The notes beneath the pieces were generated by a model. That model ran no database searches and was not told the origin of the DNA. It saw only the letters and a list, made by a program, of their open reading frames with translations. Made by a program: the position numbers and the translations under genes. A DNA stretch of 7,714 nucleotides from an uncultured Burkholderiaceae bacterium (GTDB lineage: Bacteria > Pseudomonadota > Gammaproteobacteria > Burkholderiales > Burkholderiaceae). Positions 1 through 6,115 of the stretch are shown piece after piece. The stretch spans positions 1 to 7,714 of the forward strand of contig CALMPB010000504.1 in assembly GCA_937871985.1 (NCBI GenBank), in the 5' to 3' direction. Every line of letters begins with the position of its first letter. Within the stretch, counting starts at the first letter, position 1.

Positions 1-462
1 CCCGCCTCGCTCCGCCGAACGCCACAGTCATGGTCGCTAAGCGAGTTCCGCTACCACAACGCTGAACATTTCTTCCACGCGTTTGACGGGCGGTTTCCAC
101 ACACCCACCGTGAGTACCTATACCGCGCGGGCATCGTCACCCAGCTGGCGATCAGCTCGCACCTGCTCGATATCGGCTTTCCCGACGAATGGTGCGCCAG
201 GAATATCGGGCTGCGCGTCGCTCATTCGCTTGCCTATGCCAATGCGACCGGCTTCGACCATCGCTGTCCGGAAATGGCTCGGCTCGCGACCGTCCTCAAT
301 CCCTATTGGAAGTGGAACGATGCGCGTCGCGGAAACAATCCTGAGCCCGATGACGGCGGGTTCTCCGTTGAGCAAATCGCCGCGCTGCTGCGCGCGCTGC
401 TGGATCACGTTCATCACGTCACCGGCCACCGCCGACCTGGAGGTGGGGAGGGGGAGCCGTGA
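1..462 (+). CDS. Unrecognised protein, 3' part only (5' end outside window)
   Basis: The frame beginning at base 1 is open without a stop to TGA at 460-462, giving at least 153 residues. No ATG occurs in this frame before base 274, so the gene almost certainly starts upstream of the window; the short reading from ATG 274 would discard a protein-like N-terminal half. I do not recognise the family. The visible part is rich in aromatic residues and histidine (for example FRYHNAEHFFHAFDG near residues 16-30 and NPYWKWND near 100-107) and has a segment resembling amphipathic helices (FSVEQIAALLRALLDHVHHV, about 122-141), followed by a short Gly/Glu-rich tail. I see no membrane segment in this part. 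Its stop overlaps the ATG of the following sigma factor gene (TGATG), which implies translational coupling and a shared operon. The two products may act in one regulatory circuit, but no function can be assigned from sequence alone. Confidence 0.72.
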   Translation, partial: PASLRRTPQSWSLSEFRYHNAEHFFHAFDGRFPHTHREYLYRAGIVTQLAISSHLLDIGFPDEWCARNIGLRVAHSLAYANATGFDHRCPEMARLATVLNPYWKWNDARRGNNPEPDDGGFSVEQIAALLRALLDHVHHVTGHRRPGGGEGEP

Positions 463-1088
463 TGTCCGGCTGGCAGCCCGACGCGGCAGTGTCGCAGGCA
501 CCGACGAAGGCGACCCAATGCAAGCCTGACGCGTCTTCCGGCGCGCGGTCGCTTGAAGCGGTATATCGAGCCGAGCGTCGCGACCTGCTGCGCTATCTCA
601 GCCGTCGCGCCGGCGCCGATATCGCGCCCGATCTCGTGCAGGAGGTATTCGCCCGCGCCCTGAGCAGCCGGCAGGTGGATCACCTCGACAATCCGGCAGC
701 ATTTATCCGACGGATCGCGCGCAATCTGTTGATCGATCGGGCGCGCCGCCGTGTGACTCAGCCGGTGGTGCTGTTCGATTTCGACGAGCAGTATGATCGC
801 GTGGAGCCGCCCGATCAGACATGGGCGATCGAGGCAGCGGATTTGCTGCACACCTACGAGCAGGCCGTGGCGGCCTTGCCGGACAAGACCCGGCGCGTGT
901 TCCTGCTCCATCGTCAGGAGAAGCTGAGCTACCGGCAGATCGCCGAGGTGATCGGTATTCGCTTCTCGACTGTGAAATATCACATGAAGCGCGCGCTGGC
1001 GGCGTGTCGCGCTTCCATTGCGGCCTATAGCTCCGGCGCGCCGATTCCCGTTCCGCCTTCAAACGGTGAGCGTCGTGGCCAGCGCTGA
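462..1088 (+). CDS. ECF-type RNA polymerase sigma factor, FecI-like (first of two)
   Basis: A 208-residue sigma-70 family factor of the extracytoplasmic function type, which would direct RNA polymerase to a small set of promoters. Region 2 spans about residues 30-97: SLEAVYR, then the core-binding DLVQEVFARA (57-66) and the basic IARNLLIDRARRR that contacts the -10 element. Region 4 spans about 138-179, with LPDKTRRVFLLHR followed by the helix-turn-helix LSYRQIAEVIG...TVKYHMKRAL that reads the -35 element. The spacing and the DLVQEVFARA and LSYxxIA signatures are typical of FecI-like factors. I chose ATG 462, inside the upstream stop (TGATG), behind a strong GGAGGGGGAG ribosome site; GTG 459 is an alternative one codon earlier. 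The N-terminal 28 residues and Pro-rich C-terminal tail lie outside the sigma domains. A paralogue follows directly. No FecR-type anti-sigma gene or TonB receptor is visible, so the controlling signal is unknown. Confidence 0.88.
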   Translation: MSGWQPDAAVSQAPTKATQCKPDASSGARSLEAVYRAERRDLLRYLSRRAGADIAPDLVQEVFARALSSRQVDHLDNPAAFIRRIARNLLIDRARRRVTQPVVLFDFDEQYDRVEPPDQTWAIEAADLLHTYEQAVAALPDKTRRVFLLHRQEKLSYRQIAEVIGIRFSTVKYHMKRALAACRASIAAYSSGAPIPVPPSNGERRGQR

Positions 1089-1602
1089 TGCCACACCGTC
1101 CGCCCGGGCATTGGAAGCGGCATATCGCCGCGAGCAACGTGTCCTCCACCGCTTTCTTAGGCGCAGCGTCGGCGATGACGATGCGGCCGATCTGGTGCAG
1201 GAGGTTTTCGCGCGCGCCGCTGGTGCCGGGAACTTCGCCGGGATCATCCATCAGCGAGGCTATCTGATGCAGATAGCGCGCAATCTGCTGATCAATCGTT
1301 GGCGAGCGCAGAAGCGCGCCAACGCCGACTTCGCTTCGTTCGAGGAGGAGCGGACGCTGATCGCGCAGCCCGACCAATTCTGGTGGATCGAAGCCGCGGA
1401 TCGGATCGCGGCCTACCAACGTGCAATCAGCGTCATGCCGCCAAAGGCTCGCGAGGTGTTTCTGATGTTCCGGGTTGAGCAGCTCAGCTACGCCGAGATC
1501 GGCGCCGAACTTGGGATCGGCCCCAGGGGCGTCGAAAAACGCATGCGGCGTGCACTGGTTACATGGCGCCGAGCCTGTGCGGCATTTGGCTGTGGTCGCT
1601 AG
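1075..1602 (+). CDS. ECF-type RNA polymerase sigma factor, FecI-like (second of two)
   Basis: A 175-residue ECF sigma factor paralogous to its upstream neighbour. Region 2 has ALEAAYR (12-18), DLVQEVFARA (39-48) and IARNLLINRWR; region 4 has MPPKAREVFLMF (121-132) and the helix-turn-helix LSYAEIGAELG...GVEKRMRRAL (137-161). The recognition helix differs from the first copy (GPRGVEKRMRRAL against RFSTVKYHMKRAL), so the two probably read different -35 elements. The frame lacks ATG near the domain start. GTG 1075 is preferred because GGTGA lies five bases upstream; GTG 1066 in the same frame is possible, while a TTG at 1018 would extend deep into the first gene and is unlikely. The gene overlaps the end of the first sigma gene by about 14 bases, so the two are probably co-translated. 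Its TAG stop shares CTAG with the convergent traD stop. It could act in series with, or antagonise, its neighbour; the sequence does not decide. Confidence 0.86.
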   Translation: MASADATPSARALEAAYRREQRVLHRFLRRSVGDDDAADLVQEVFARAAGAGNFAGIIHQRGYLMQIARNLLINRWRAQKRANADFASFEEERTLIAQPDQFWWIEAADRIAAYQRAISVMPPKAREVFLMFRVEQLSYAEIGAELGIGPRGVEKRMRRALVTWRRACAAFGCGR

Positions 1603-1847
1603 GTGGAATCGGGCGACGGCTTTCCACTCTGCTCCGCCGCGAACGCGCGCTTGCCCTTACGCTGCCATAGCACCAGCGCATTGCTCCGTTCCTCGCCGCG
1701 CAATCGGTCCGCGACGGTGAGGAACGCGCCATAGAGCGTGGCACGGTCGTCATCGGTCAGATCGACCAGCCCGGCCTTCACGACGAGGCCGCCCAACTCA
1801 ATCAGATGCCGGGTGCGCTCACGGCGCTTGATGGCCCAATCGCGCAT
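1599..1847 (-). CDS. traD: Conjugal transfer protein TraD (Ti-type, small)
   Basis: An 82-residue protein carrying the hallmark of the small TraD family of Ti-type transfer systems: an Arg/Lys-rich start (MRDWAIKRRERTRHLI) followed by ELGGLVVKAGLVDL (17-30) and a helical TDDDRATLYGAFLTVADRL (31-49). This is not the large VirD4-like coupling ATPase called TraD in F plasmids. In Ti-type systems traC and traD lie next to oriT and traA and are thought to assist DNA processing or coupling; the exact biochemical role is poorly known. The start is ATG at 1847-1845, one base after the stop of the upstream TraC-like gene on this strand, so translation is probably coupled. The frame stays open further upstream through the neighbour's tail to 2066, but that extension reads as shadow sequence. 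The TAG stop shares CTAG with the convergent sigma factor gene, leaving no room for a terminator. Confidence 0.83.
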   Translation of the reverse strand: MRDWAIKRRERTRHLIELGGLVVKAGLVDLTDDDRATLYGAFLTVADRLRGEERSNALVLWQRKGKRAFAAEQSGKPSPDST

Positions 1848-1848
1848 G

Positions 1849-2175
1849 TCAGTTCGCGCCTTCGCCGCTTCGATGCGATGCCGCGCCGCCGTCGAGCGGT
1901 AGAGCGCCGTCCGCGTGGCGATCAGCTCGTGACGCAGATTGGCGCGTCCGCCCGCGAAAGAACGCCGCGCCCGCGGTGCGCCAGCCCTCCTTGGTCGCGC
2001 TGTCTTTGGTCGTGGCGACATGCAGCAGTGCCCCGGCGAGCAGATCGGCATCGAGCGCGTCGGCACCGGTCGCGGTCACCAGCTCGCCGAGCTGGCGCAC
2101 CCGGCGTTCCTTGAGCTGGCGCGCCTTGTCGGCAAGCGCCTTCAGCTCCGAGTCGAAATCGCGTGGCTTGCGCAT
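1849..2175 (-). CDS. TraC/TraD-like conjugation accessory protein
   Basis: A 108-residue basic protein beginning MRKPRDFDSELKALADKA, a Lys/Arg-rich, probably coiled helix (about 8-28), then RQLGELVTATGADALDADLL (27-46) and an EGWRTAGAAFF segment (63-73). The last 30 residues are low-complexity Gly/Ala/Ser/Arg. I recognise this as the protein usually found divergent from traA in sphingomonad plasmids, annotated as TraD or TraC-like. By position it matches TraC of the Ti traCDG side, but names vary, so no symbol is given. The start is ATG 2175-2173, preceded on this strand by AAAGGA at a good ribosome-site distance; an open frame reaching back to 2364 would read through oriT and is rejected. 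It is the first gene of a two-gene operon with traD, transcribed away from oriT. A role in relaxosome assembly is inferred from the family and location only. Confidence 0.8.
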   Translation of the reverse strand: MRKPRDFDSELKALADKARQLKERRVRQLGELVTATGADALDADLLAGALLHVATTKDSATKEGWRTAGAAFFRGRTRQSASRADRHADGALPLDGGAASHRSGEGAN

Positions 2176-2269
2176 CGCAAAGTCCTTTGTTGAGTGACAA
2201 TGCGGTGATGATAGAAGAACGGTAACGACGAAGCAGTAGAGTCGCCGGGACGCGCTGGAACCATCCAGT

Positions 2270-2295
2270 CCCTTCAAGGAATTTTTCGAGAAGGG
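2270..2295. repeat. Inverted repeat beside the predicted nick
   Basis: Six-base arms CCCTTC (2270-2275) and GAAGGG (2290-2295) are perfectly complementary and enclose a 14-base AT-richer spacer. The right arm ends at the predicted nick of oriT, on the 3' side of the cut in the - strand. It may position the relaxase or accessory proteins, or be coincidental; the arms are short. Confidence 0.5.
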
Positions 2296-2304
2296 CGCGC
2301 TTAT

Positions 2305-2319
2305 ACGTCGTTCCGACGT
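2305..2319. repeat. Inverted repeat, oriT hairpin next to nic
   Basis: Perfect six-base arms ACGTCG and CGACGT with a three-base loop (TTC on the + strand). On the - strand it lies one base upstream of the nic core, where IncQ and Ti oriTs carry the hairpin that MOB-Q relaxases recognise and need to rejoin the strand at the end of transfer. Recognition by TraA is inferred from that arrangement. Confidence 0.65.
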
Positions 2320-2338
2320 GCGCTTTGTTGACGTAGAT

Positions 2339-2344
2339 GGGTGA
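2339..2344 (+). promoter_or_regulatory. Ribosome binding site deciding the traA start
   Basis: GGGTGA lies five bases before ATG 2350 and pairs with the GGTGA-complementary part of the 16S tail. An alternative in-frame GTG at 2341 falls inside this element, so ATG 2350 is preferred. The choice also places the relaxase catalytic tyrosine at residue 25, the position it has in MobA of RSF1010. Confidence 0.55.
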
Positions 2345-2349
2345 TCGCC

Positions 2350-5346
2350 ATGGCGATCTACCATTTCTCGGTCAACATCATCAGCCGCGCGAGCGGACGC
2401 AGCGCCATCGCTGCCGCCGCGTATCGTGCGGGCGAGCGACTACACGACGAGCGCGTCGATCGCGATCATGATTTCCGCGCCAAGGCCGGCGTCGTTCATT
2501 CGGAAGTGATGCTGCCGGAGAATGCGCCCGAACAATGGCATGACCGCGAACGCCTGTGGAACGACGTCGAGGGGTTCGAGAAGCGCAAGGACGCGCAGCT
2601 TGCTCGCGAGGTCGAGTTCGCCATCCCGCGCGAGATGACGCAGGCGCAGGGCATCGAGCTGGCGCGGGACTTCGTTCAGTCCGAGTTTGTCGACCACGGC
2701 ATGATCGCCGACCTTAATGTGCATTGGGCGATCGGCGCGGATGGCCAAGCGCAACCGCACGCCCATGTCATGCTCGGTATGCGCGAGGTTAGCGCCGGCG
2801 GGTTCGGTCAGAAGGTGCGCGACTGGAACGCGCGAGAGAATGTCGAGCAATGGCGCGAGCGCTGGGGTATCCATGTCAATGCGCGGCTGGCGGAACTCGA
2901 TATCGACGCGCGCATCGATCACCGCAGTTTGCACGCGCAGGGGATCGATCTCGAACCACAGGACAAGATCGGCCCCGCCGCATCGCGGATGGGCGAGCGT
3001 GGGCTCGAGTCCGAACGGATCGACCAGCACCGCGAGATCGCGCGCCGCAATGGTGAGCGCATCATCGCCAACCCGCGTGTCGCGCTCGACACGATCACCC
3101 ACCACCAGGCCACCTTCACCAACCGCGACATGGCGATGTTCGTCCATAGGCATTCGGACGGGCGCGAGCAGTTCGATGCCGCGATGGGCGCGTTGCGCAC
3201 GTCGCCCGACCTGGTCGAGCTCGGCAAGGACGGCAACGGCGACGAGCGCTTCACTTCGCGTGCAATGATCGAGGCCGAACAGCGCATGCAGCGCGCTGCC
3301 GACCTGATAGCCGAGCGCGAGCGGCATCGCGTCAGCGAGAGCGACCGGAAAGACGCGCTGGCGCGCGCAGCTCAGCGCGGGCTCGATCTCACGGGCGAGC
3401 AGCGCGCGGCGTTCGATCATGTGACCGACGGACGCGATCTGGGCGTGGTGGTCGGTTATGCCGGGACCGGCAAGAGCGCGATGCTCGGGGTCGCGCGCGA
3501 GGTATGGGAAGACGCCGGATACACTGTGCGGGGCGCGGCGCTATCGGGGATTGCCGCCGAGGGGTTGGAGAATGGCTCTGGCATTGCCTCGCGCACCATC
3601 GCCAGCATGGAACATGGCTGGGCGCAGGGCCGCGATCTTCTGACCGCCAGCGACGTGCTGGTGATCGACGAAGCGGGCATGGTCGGGACGCGCCAGATGG
3701 AGCGCGTGCTGTCGCATGCCGCTGAGGCGGGTGCGAAGGTTGTGCTGGTCGGTGATGCCGAACAATTGCAGTCGATCGAGGCCGGCGCGGCATTCCGCTC
3801 GCTCCATGAACGCCATGGTGGGGTCGAGATCACCGAGATCCGCCGCCAGCGCATTGACTGGCAGCGTGATGCCACCCGACATCTCGCCACCGGCCGCACC
3901 GGCGAGGCGCTCCGCGCCTATGCCCACCGCGGCATGGTCCATGCCGCTGACACCCGCGAGCAGGCGCGCGAGGACCTGATCGATCGCTGGGATCGCGATC
4001 GGTACGCCGAACCGCACGCGACGCGCATGATCTTTACCCATACCAATGACGAAGTACGTGACCTCAACGAGATGGCGCGCGGTAAGATGCGCGATGCGGG
4101 TGAGTTGGGCGACGATGTGCGCGTCAAGACCGAGAACGGCGATCGCGACTTCGCCGCTGGCGATCGTCTGATGTTCCGCCGCAACGAGCGCAGCCTGGAG
4201 GTCAAGAACGGTACGCTCGGCACGATCGAGAGGATCAGCGACAACCGCATGACCGTCCGCGCCGATAGCGGGCGATCGGTGTCGTTCGACCTCAAGGAGT
4301 ATCGAGATATCGAGCACGGCTATGCCGCGACGATCCATAAGACCCAGGCGGTAACGATCGATCGCACCCATGTCCTCGCCACGCCGGGGATGGATCGACA
4401 CGGCGCCTATGTCGCGCTGTCGCGGCACCGCGATGGCGTGGACATGCATTATGGCCGCGACGACTTCCGGGACGAAGTTAGGCTGGTCCGCACGCTGTCA
4501 CGCGAACGCGCCAAGGACATGGCGAGCGACTATGCAAAGGCCGATCCCGCACGCGACTTCGCCGAGCGACGCGGGATCACCTTCCGCGAGCGCATTGCGG
4601 AAGTGGCCCGCAAGTTCGTGCCGGAAAAGATACGCGGTATGTTCGACGGTTTCCGGCCCAATTCCCCAGCGCAGCCCGAACGGGACATATTCGCGGACTT
4701 CACGCCCAAGGCTGCGCCCAACGAGCCGGCACGCGGCAGCGCCGCGCAGCACCAGGCAGCGCCTGAGCCGCAGGGGCTGCGCGCCGGCGGTCTGCGCGGG
4801 GCGGTGGAGCGTTACGGCAAGGCGCTCGATGCGATCCGGCAGACCCGTGCGCAGGGCTTGGACGCGATGCCACACCAGCGCGCGGCGCTTGGCCACGCAC
4901 GCGAGGCGTTGGACGCGCTCCGGCCCGAAGCATCATCGGACCTCGATCGCGCGTTTCGGAACAGTCCGGCGCTGGTCCGCGAGGCGGCCGAGGGGCGCAC
5001 CCAGGCAACCATGCGCGCGCTCCAGTTGGAGACGGAAATCCGTATCGATCCCTACAGCCGCGCCGACCGGTTCGTCGCCGACTGGCAGCAATTGCGGCGC
5101 GATCATGCGCAACTGGTCCACGATGGCGATTCAACAGGTGCACGCCAGGCTGCGCAGAACATGCACGGGCTGGCCAAGAGCCTTGAGCGCGACGCAGGCC
5201 TTGAATCGGTGCTGCGCGGCCGCGACCGGCGCGAGCTTGGCCTGACCGACATTCCGGGCGTGCGCGGTGGCGGCATTGCGCGCGACCTCGCCGATTCCAT
5301 CCCATTCGATCACGTCCGCGAGATCAGTCGCGGGCTGGGCCGCTAG
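2350..5346 (+). CDS. traA: Ti-type conjugative relaxase-helicase TraA (MOB-Q)
   Basis: A 998-residue bifunctional relaxase and helicase that should nick oriT, stay covalently bound to the 5' end of the transferred strand and unwind the plasmid. The MobA/MobL relaxase domain covers about residues 1-240: MAIYHFSVNI at the start, catalytic Tyr25 in AAAAYRAGE, and the metal-binding histidines His125, His137 and His139 (NVHWAIG, QPHAHVM). The RecD-like superfamily 1 helicase domain follows at about 340-700: Walker A GYAGTGKS (369-376), Walker B VLVIDEAG (436-443), motif III VVLVGDAEQLQSI (464-476), and motif VI GYAATIHKTQAVT (657-669) with YVALSRHR (687-694). The C-terminal 300 residues are charged and helical and resemble the tails of sphingomonad TraA proteins. 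Motif VI has Ala667 where related helicases usually have Gly. The length is close to the usual 950-1100. It faces oriT and is followed 16 bases later by a DUF6118-like gene. No frameshift is visible. Confidence 0.95.
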   Translation: MAIYHFSVNIISRASGRSAIAAAAYRAGERLHDERVDRDHDFRAKAGVVHSEVMLPENAPEQWHDRERLWNDVEGFEKRKDAQLAREVEFAIPREMTQAQGIELARDFVQSEFVDHGMIADLNVHWAIGADGQAQPHAHVMLGMREVSAGGFGQKVRDWNARENVEQWRERWGIHVNARLAELDIDARIDHRSLHAQGIDLEPQDKIGPAASRMGERGLESERIDQHREIARRNGERIIANPRVALDTITHHQATFTNRDMAMFVHRHSDGREQFDAAMGALRTSPDLVELGKDGNGDERFTSRAMIEAEQRMQRAADLIAERERHRVSESDRKDALARAAQRGLDLTGEQRAAFDHVTDGRDLGVVVGYAGTGKSAMLGVAREVWEDAGYTVRGAALSGIAAEGLENGSGIASRTIASMEHGWAQGRDLLTASDVLVIDEAGMVGTRQMERVLSHAAEAGAKVVLVGDAEQLQSIEAGAAFRSLHERHGGVEITEIRRQRIDWQRDATRHLATGRTGEALRAYAHRGMVHAADTREQAREDLIDRWDRDRYAEPHATRMIFTHTNDEVRDLNEMARGKMRDAGELGDDVRVKTENGDRDFAAGDRLMFRRNERSLEVKNGTLGTIERISDNRMTVRADSGRSVSFDLKEYRDIEHGYAATIHKTQAVTIDRTHVLATPGMDRHGAYVALSRHRDGVDMHYGRDDFRDEVRLVRTLSRERAKDMASDYAKADPARDFAERRGITFRERIAEVARKFVPEKIRGMFDGFRPNSPAQPERDIFADFTPKAAPNEPARGSAAQHQAAPEPQGLRAGGLRGAVERYGKALDAIRQTRAQGLDAMPHQRAALGHAREALDALRPEASSDLDRAFRNSPALVREAAEGRTQATMRALQLETEIRIDPYSRADRFVADWQQLRRDHAQLVHDGDSTGARQAAQNMHGLAKSLERDAGLESVLRGRDRRELGLTDIPGVRGGGIARDLADSIPFDHVREISRGLGR

Positions 5347-5362
5347 CCCAAGGAGACGAGCC

Positions 5363-6115
5363 ATGGACGACGAACAACACTTGCTCAACGAGACCGAACC
5401 GCACGTCGACGCGGCGGCAGAAGCATTCGCGCGGCTGGCGGCACGCGTCGCCGTGATGGAGGAGCGGCTTGAAGGGCGCATGGCGATGATGACCCGTGCG
5501 CTTGAGCATATCGCTGTCGAGAAGCAGAGCATCGAGATTCCCGACTACACGCCAACGCTTGGGCAGATGAACACCCGGCTTGCCGCCATATCGCAAGGGC
5601 TGGCTGGCATCGCCGAGAAACCCGCTATGCAACTGACCCCAGAGGGGCTCGCGGCCCGGATGGACGCGGCGGCGGAGAACTCACGCCAGACTGACAGCGC
5701 GACACTTCGCGACGCGCGGGAAGCCCACCAAGAAGCGGCAGCGATTATCCGCGACCTCGCCGGCGTGGTTCGCAAAAAGCACGAACAGCGCAAACACCTT
5801 GTATCGGCCGCCGGTGGCGGCGTGCTGGCCGGATGCCTGTTGTGGTCGTTCCTTCCCGGTGTGGTGGCACGCACATTGCCCGAGGGCTGGCATATGCCCG
5901 AGCGCATGGCGCGAGATATGGTTGGCGAGCCAACCTTGTGGGAGGCGGGAACCCGGATCATGCGCGCAGGCAGCCCCGAGGCCTGGCAGGCTATCGCTGA
6001 CGCTGCCGAGATGCGGCGCGATAATCGCGACACCATTGACGCGTGCGAGCGCGCCGCCGCCAAGGCAAAGAAACCGGCGCATTGCACAATCAAGATCGCT
6101 GGCCCAAAAACCTGA
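5363..6115 (+). CDS. DUF6118-like membrane protein linked to traA
   Basis: A 250-residue protein that I recognise as the DUF6118-type product regularly found behind traA in sphingomonads; its function is not known. The N-terminal 140 residues are mostly charged, Ala-rich helix likely to form coiled coils (ETEPHVDAAAEAFARL at 10-25, then repeated Arg/Glu heptad-like stretches). One hydrophobic segment at about 147-169 (SAAGGGVLAGCLLWSFLPGVV) is the only membrane span, preceded by basic RKKHEQRK, suggesting the long N-terminal part is cytoplasmic. The C-terminal 80 residues contain VGEPTLWEAGTRIM, SPEAWQAI and two cysteines (Cys228, Cys241) that could be periplasmic. The start ATG 5363 has AAGGAG seven bases upstream; a longer frame back to 5267 lies inside traA and lacks support. 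The 16-base gap to traA implies one operon. An inner-membrane role coupling the relaxosome to the secretion channel is a guess from location and topology. Confidence 0.82.
   Translation: MDDEQHLLNETEPHVDAAAEAFARLAARVAVMEERLEGRMAMMTRALEHIAVEKQSIEIPDYTPTLGQMNTRLAAISQGLAGIAEKPAMQLTPEGLAARMDAAAENSRQTDSATLRDAREAHQEAAAIIRDLAGVVRKKHEQRKHLVSAAGGGVLAGCLLWSFLPGVVARTLPEGWHMPERMARDMVGEPTLWEAGTRIMRAGSPEAWQAIADAAEMRRDNRDTIDACERAAAKAKKPAHCTIKIAGPKT

Larger units (their letters stand above)
2260..2325 (-). other. oriT: Probable origin of transfer (oriT), IncQ/Ti type
   Basis: The region lies between the divergent traC-like/traD operon and traA, the place oriT occupies in Ti-type plasmids. Read on the - strand, a hairpin with six-base arms (ACGTCG, three-base loop, CGACGT; 2319-2305) is followed by TAAGCGCGCCCT (2303-2292). 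From memory, the IncQ nic core has the form TAA(A/G)TGCG/CCCT and the Ti oriT reads CGACGTATAATTGCGCCCTT, so the match is close, with the hairpin on the same 5' side of the nick. The predicted nick is between bases 2296 and 2295 of the - strand. A second inverted repeat, CCCTTC (2270-2275) and GAAGGG (2290-2295), has an arm that ends exactly at that point. The exact outer limits of oriT are not determined. Confidence 0.75.

Noticed and set aside
83..529. Open + frame of 148 codons overlapping the first gene
   Set aside because: It is Ser/Thr/Arg/Pro-rich shadow sequence in a different frame from the continuous 1-462 reading, which ends in a clean overlap with the sigma gene.
414..1419. Long - strand open frames antisense to the sigma factor genes
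   Set aside because: They lie wholly opposite clear sigma-70 domains; their compositions are those of antisense frames in GC-rich DNA and no family motif is visible.
2200..2245. Possible traC-like/traD promoter with TATCAT on the - strand
   Set aside because: The -10-like hexamer is fair, but no acceptable -35 lies 16-18 bases upstream, so it was not listed as a feature.
2328..2356. TTGACG as a -35 element for traA
   Set aside because: A -10 at the right distance would fall inside the traA coding start and no good hexamer is there.
2176..2364. N-terminal extension of the TraC-like gene to 2364
   Set aside because: The extension would translate through the oriT hairpins; ATG 2175 has its own AAAGGA ribosome site and gives the family-typical MRKPRD start.
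2440..3420. 326-codon - strand open frame opposite traA
   Set aside because: It is antisense to the relaxase domain with its intact catalytic motifs, and has no recognisable family features.
3541..4449. 302-codon - strand open frame opposite the traA helicase domain
   Set aside because: It mirrors the strong codon bias of traA on the other strand; the Ile/Ala/Asp/His-rich translation is a typical antisense shadow.
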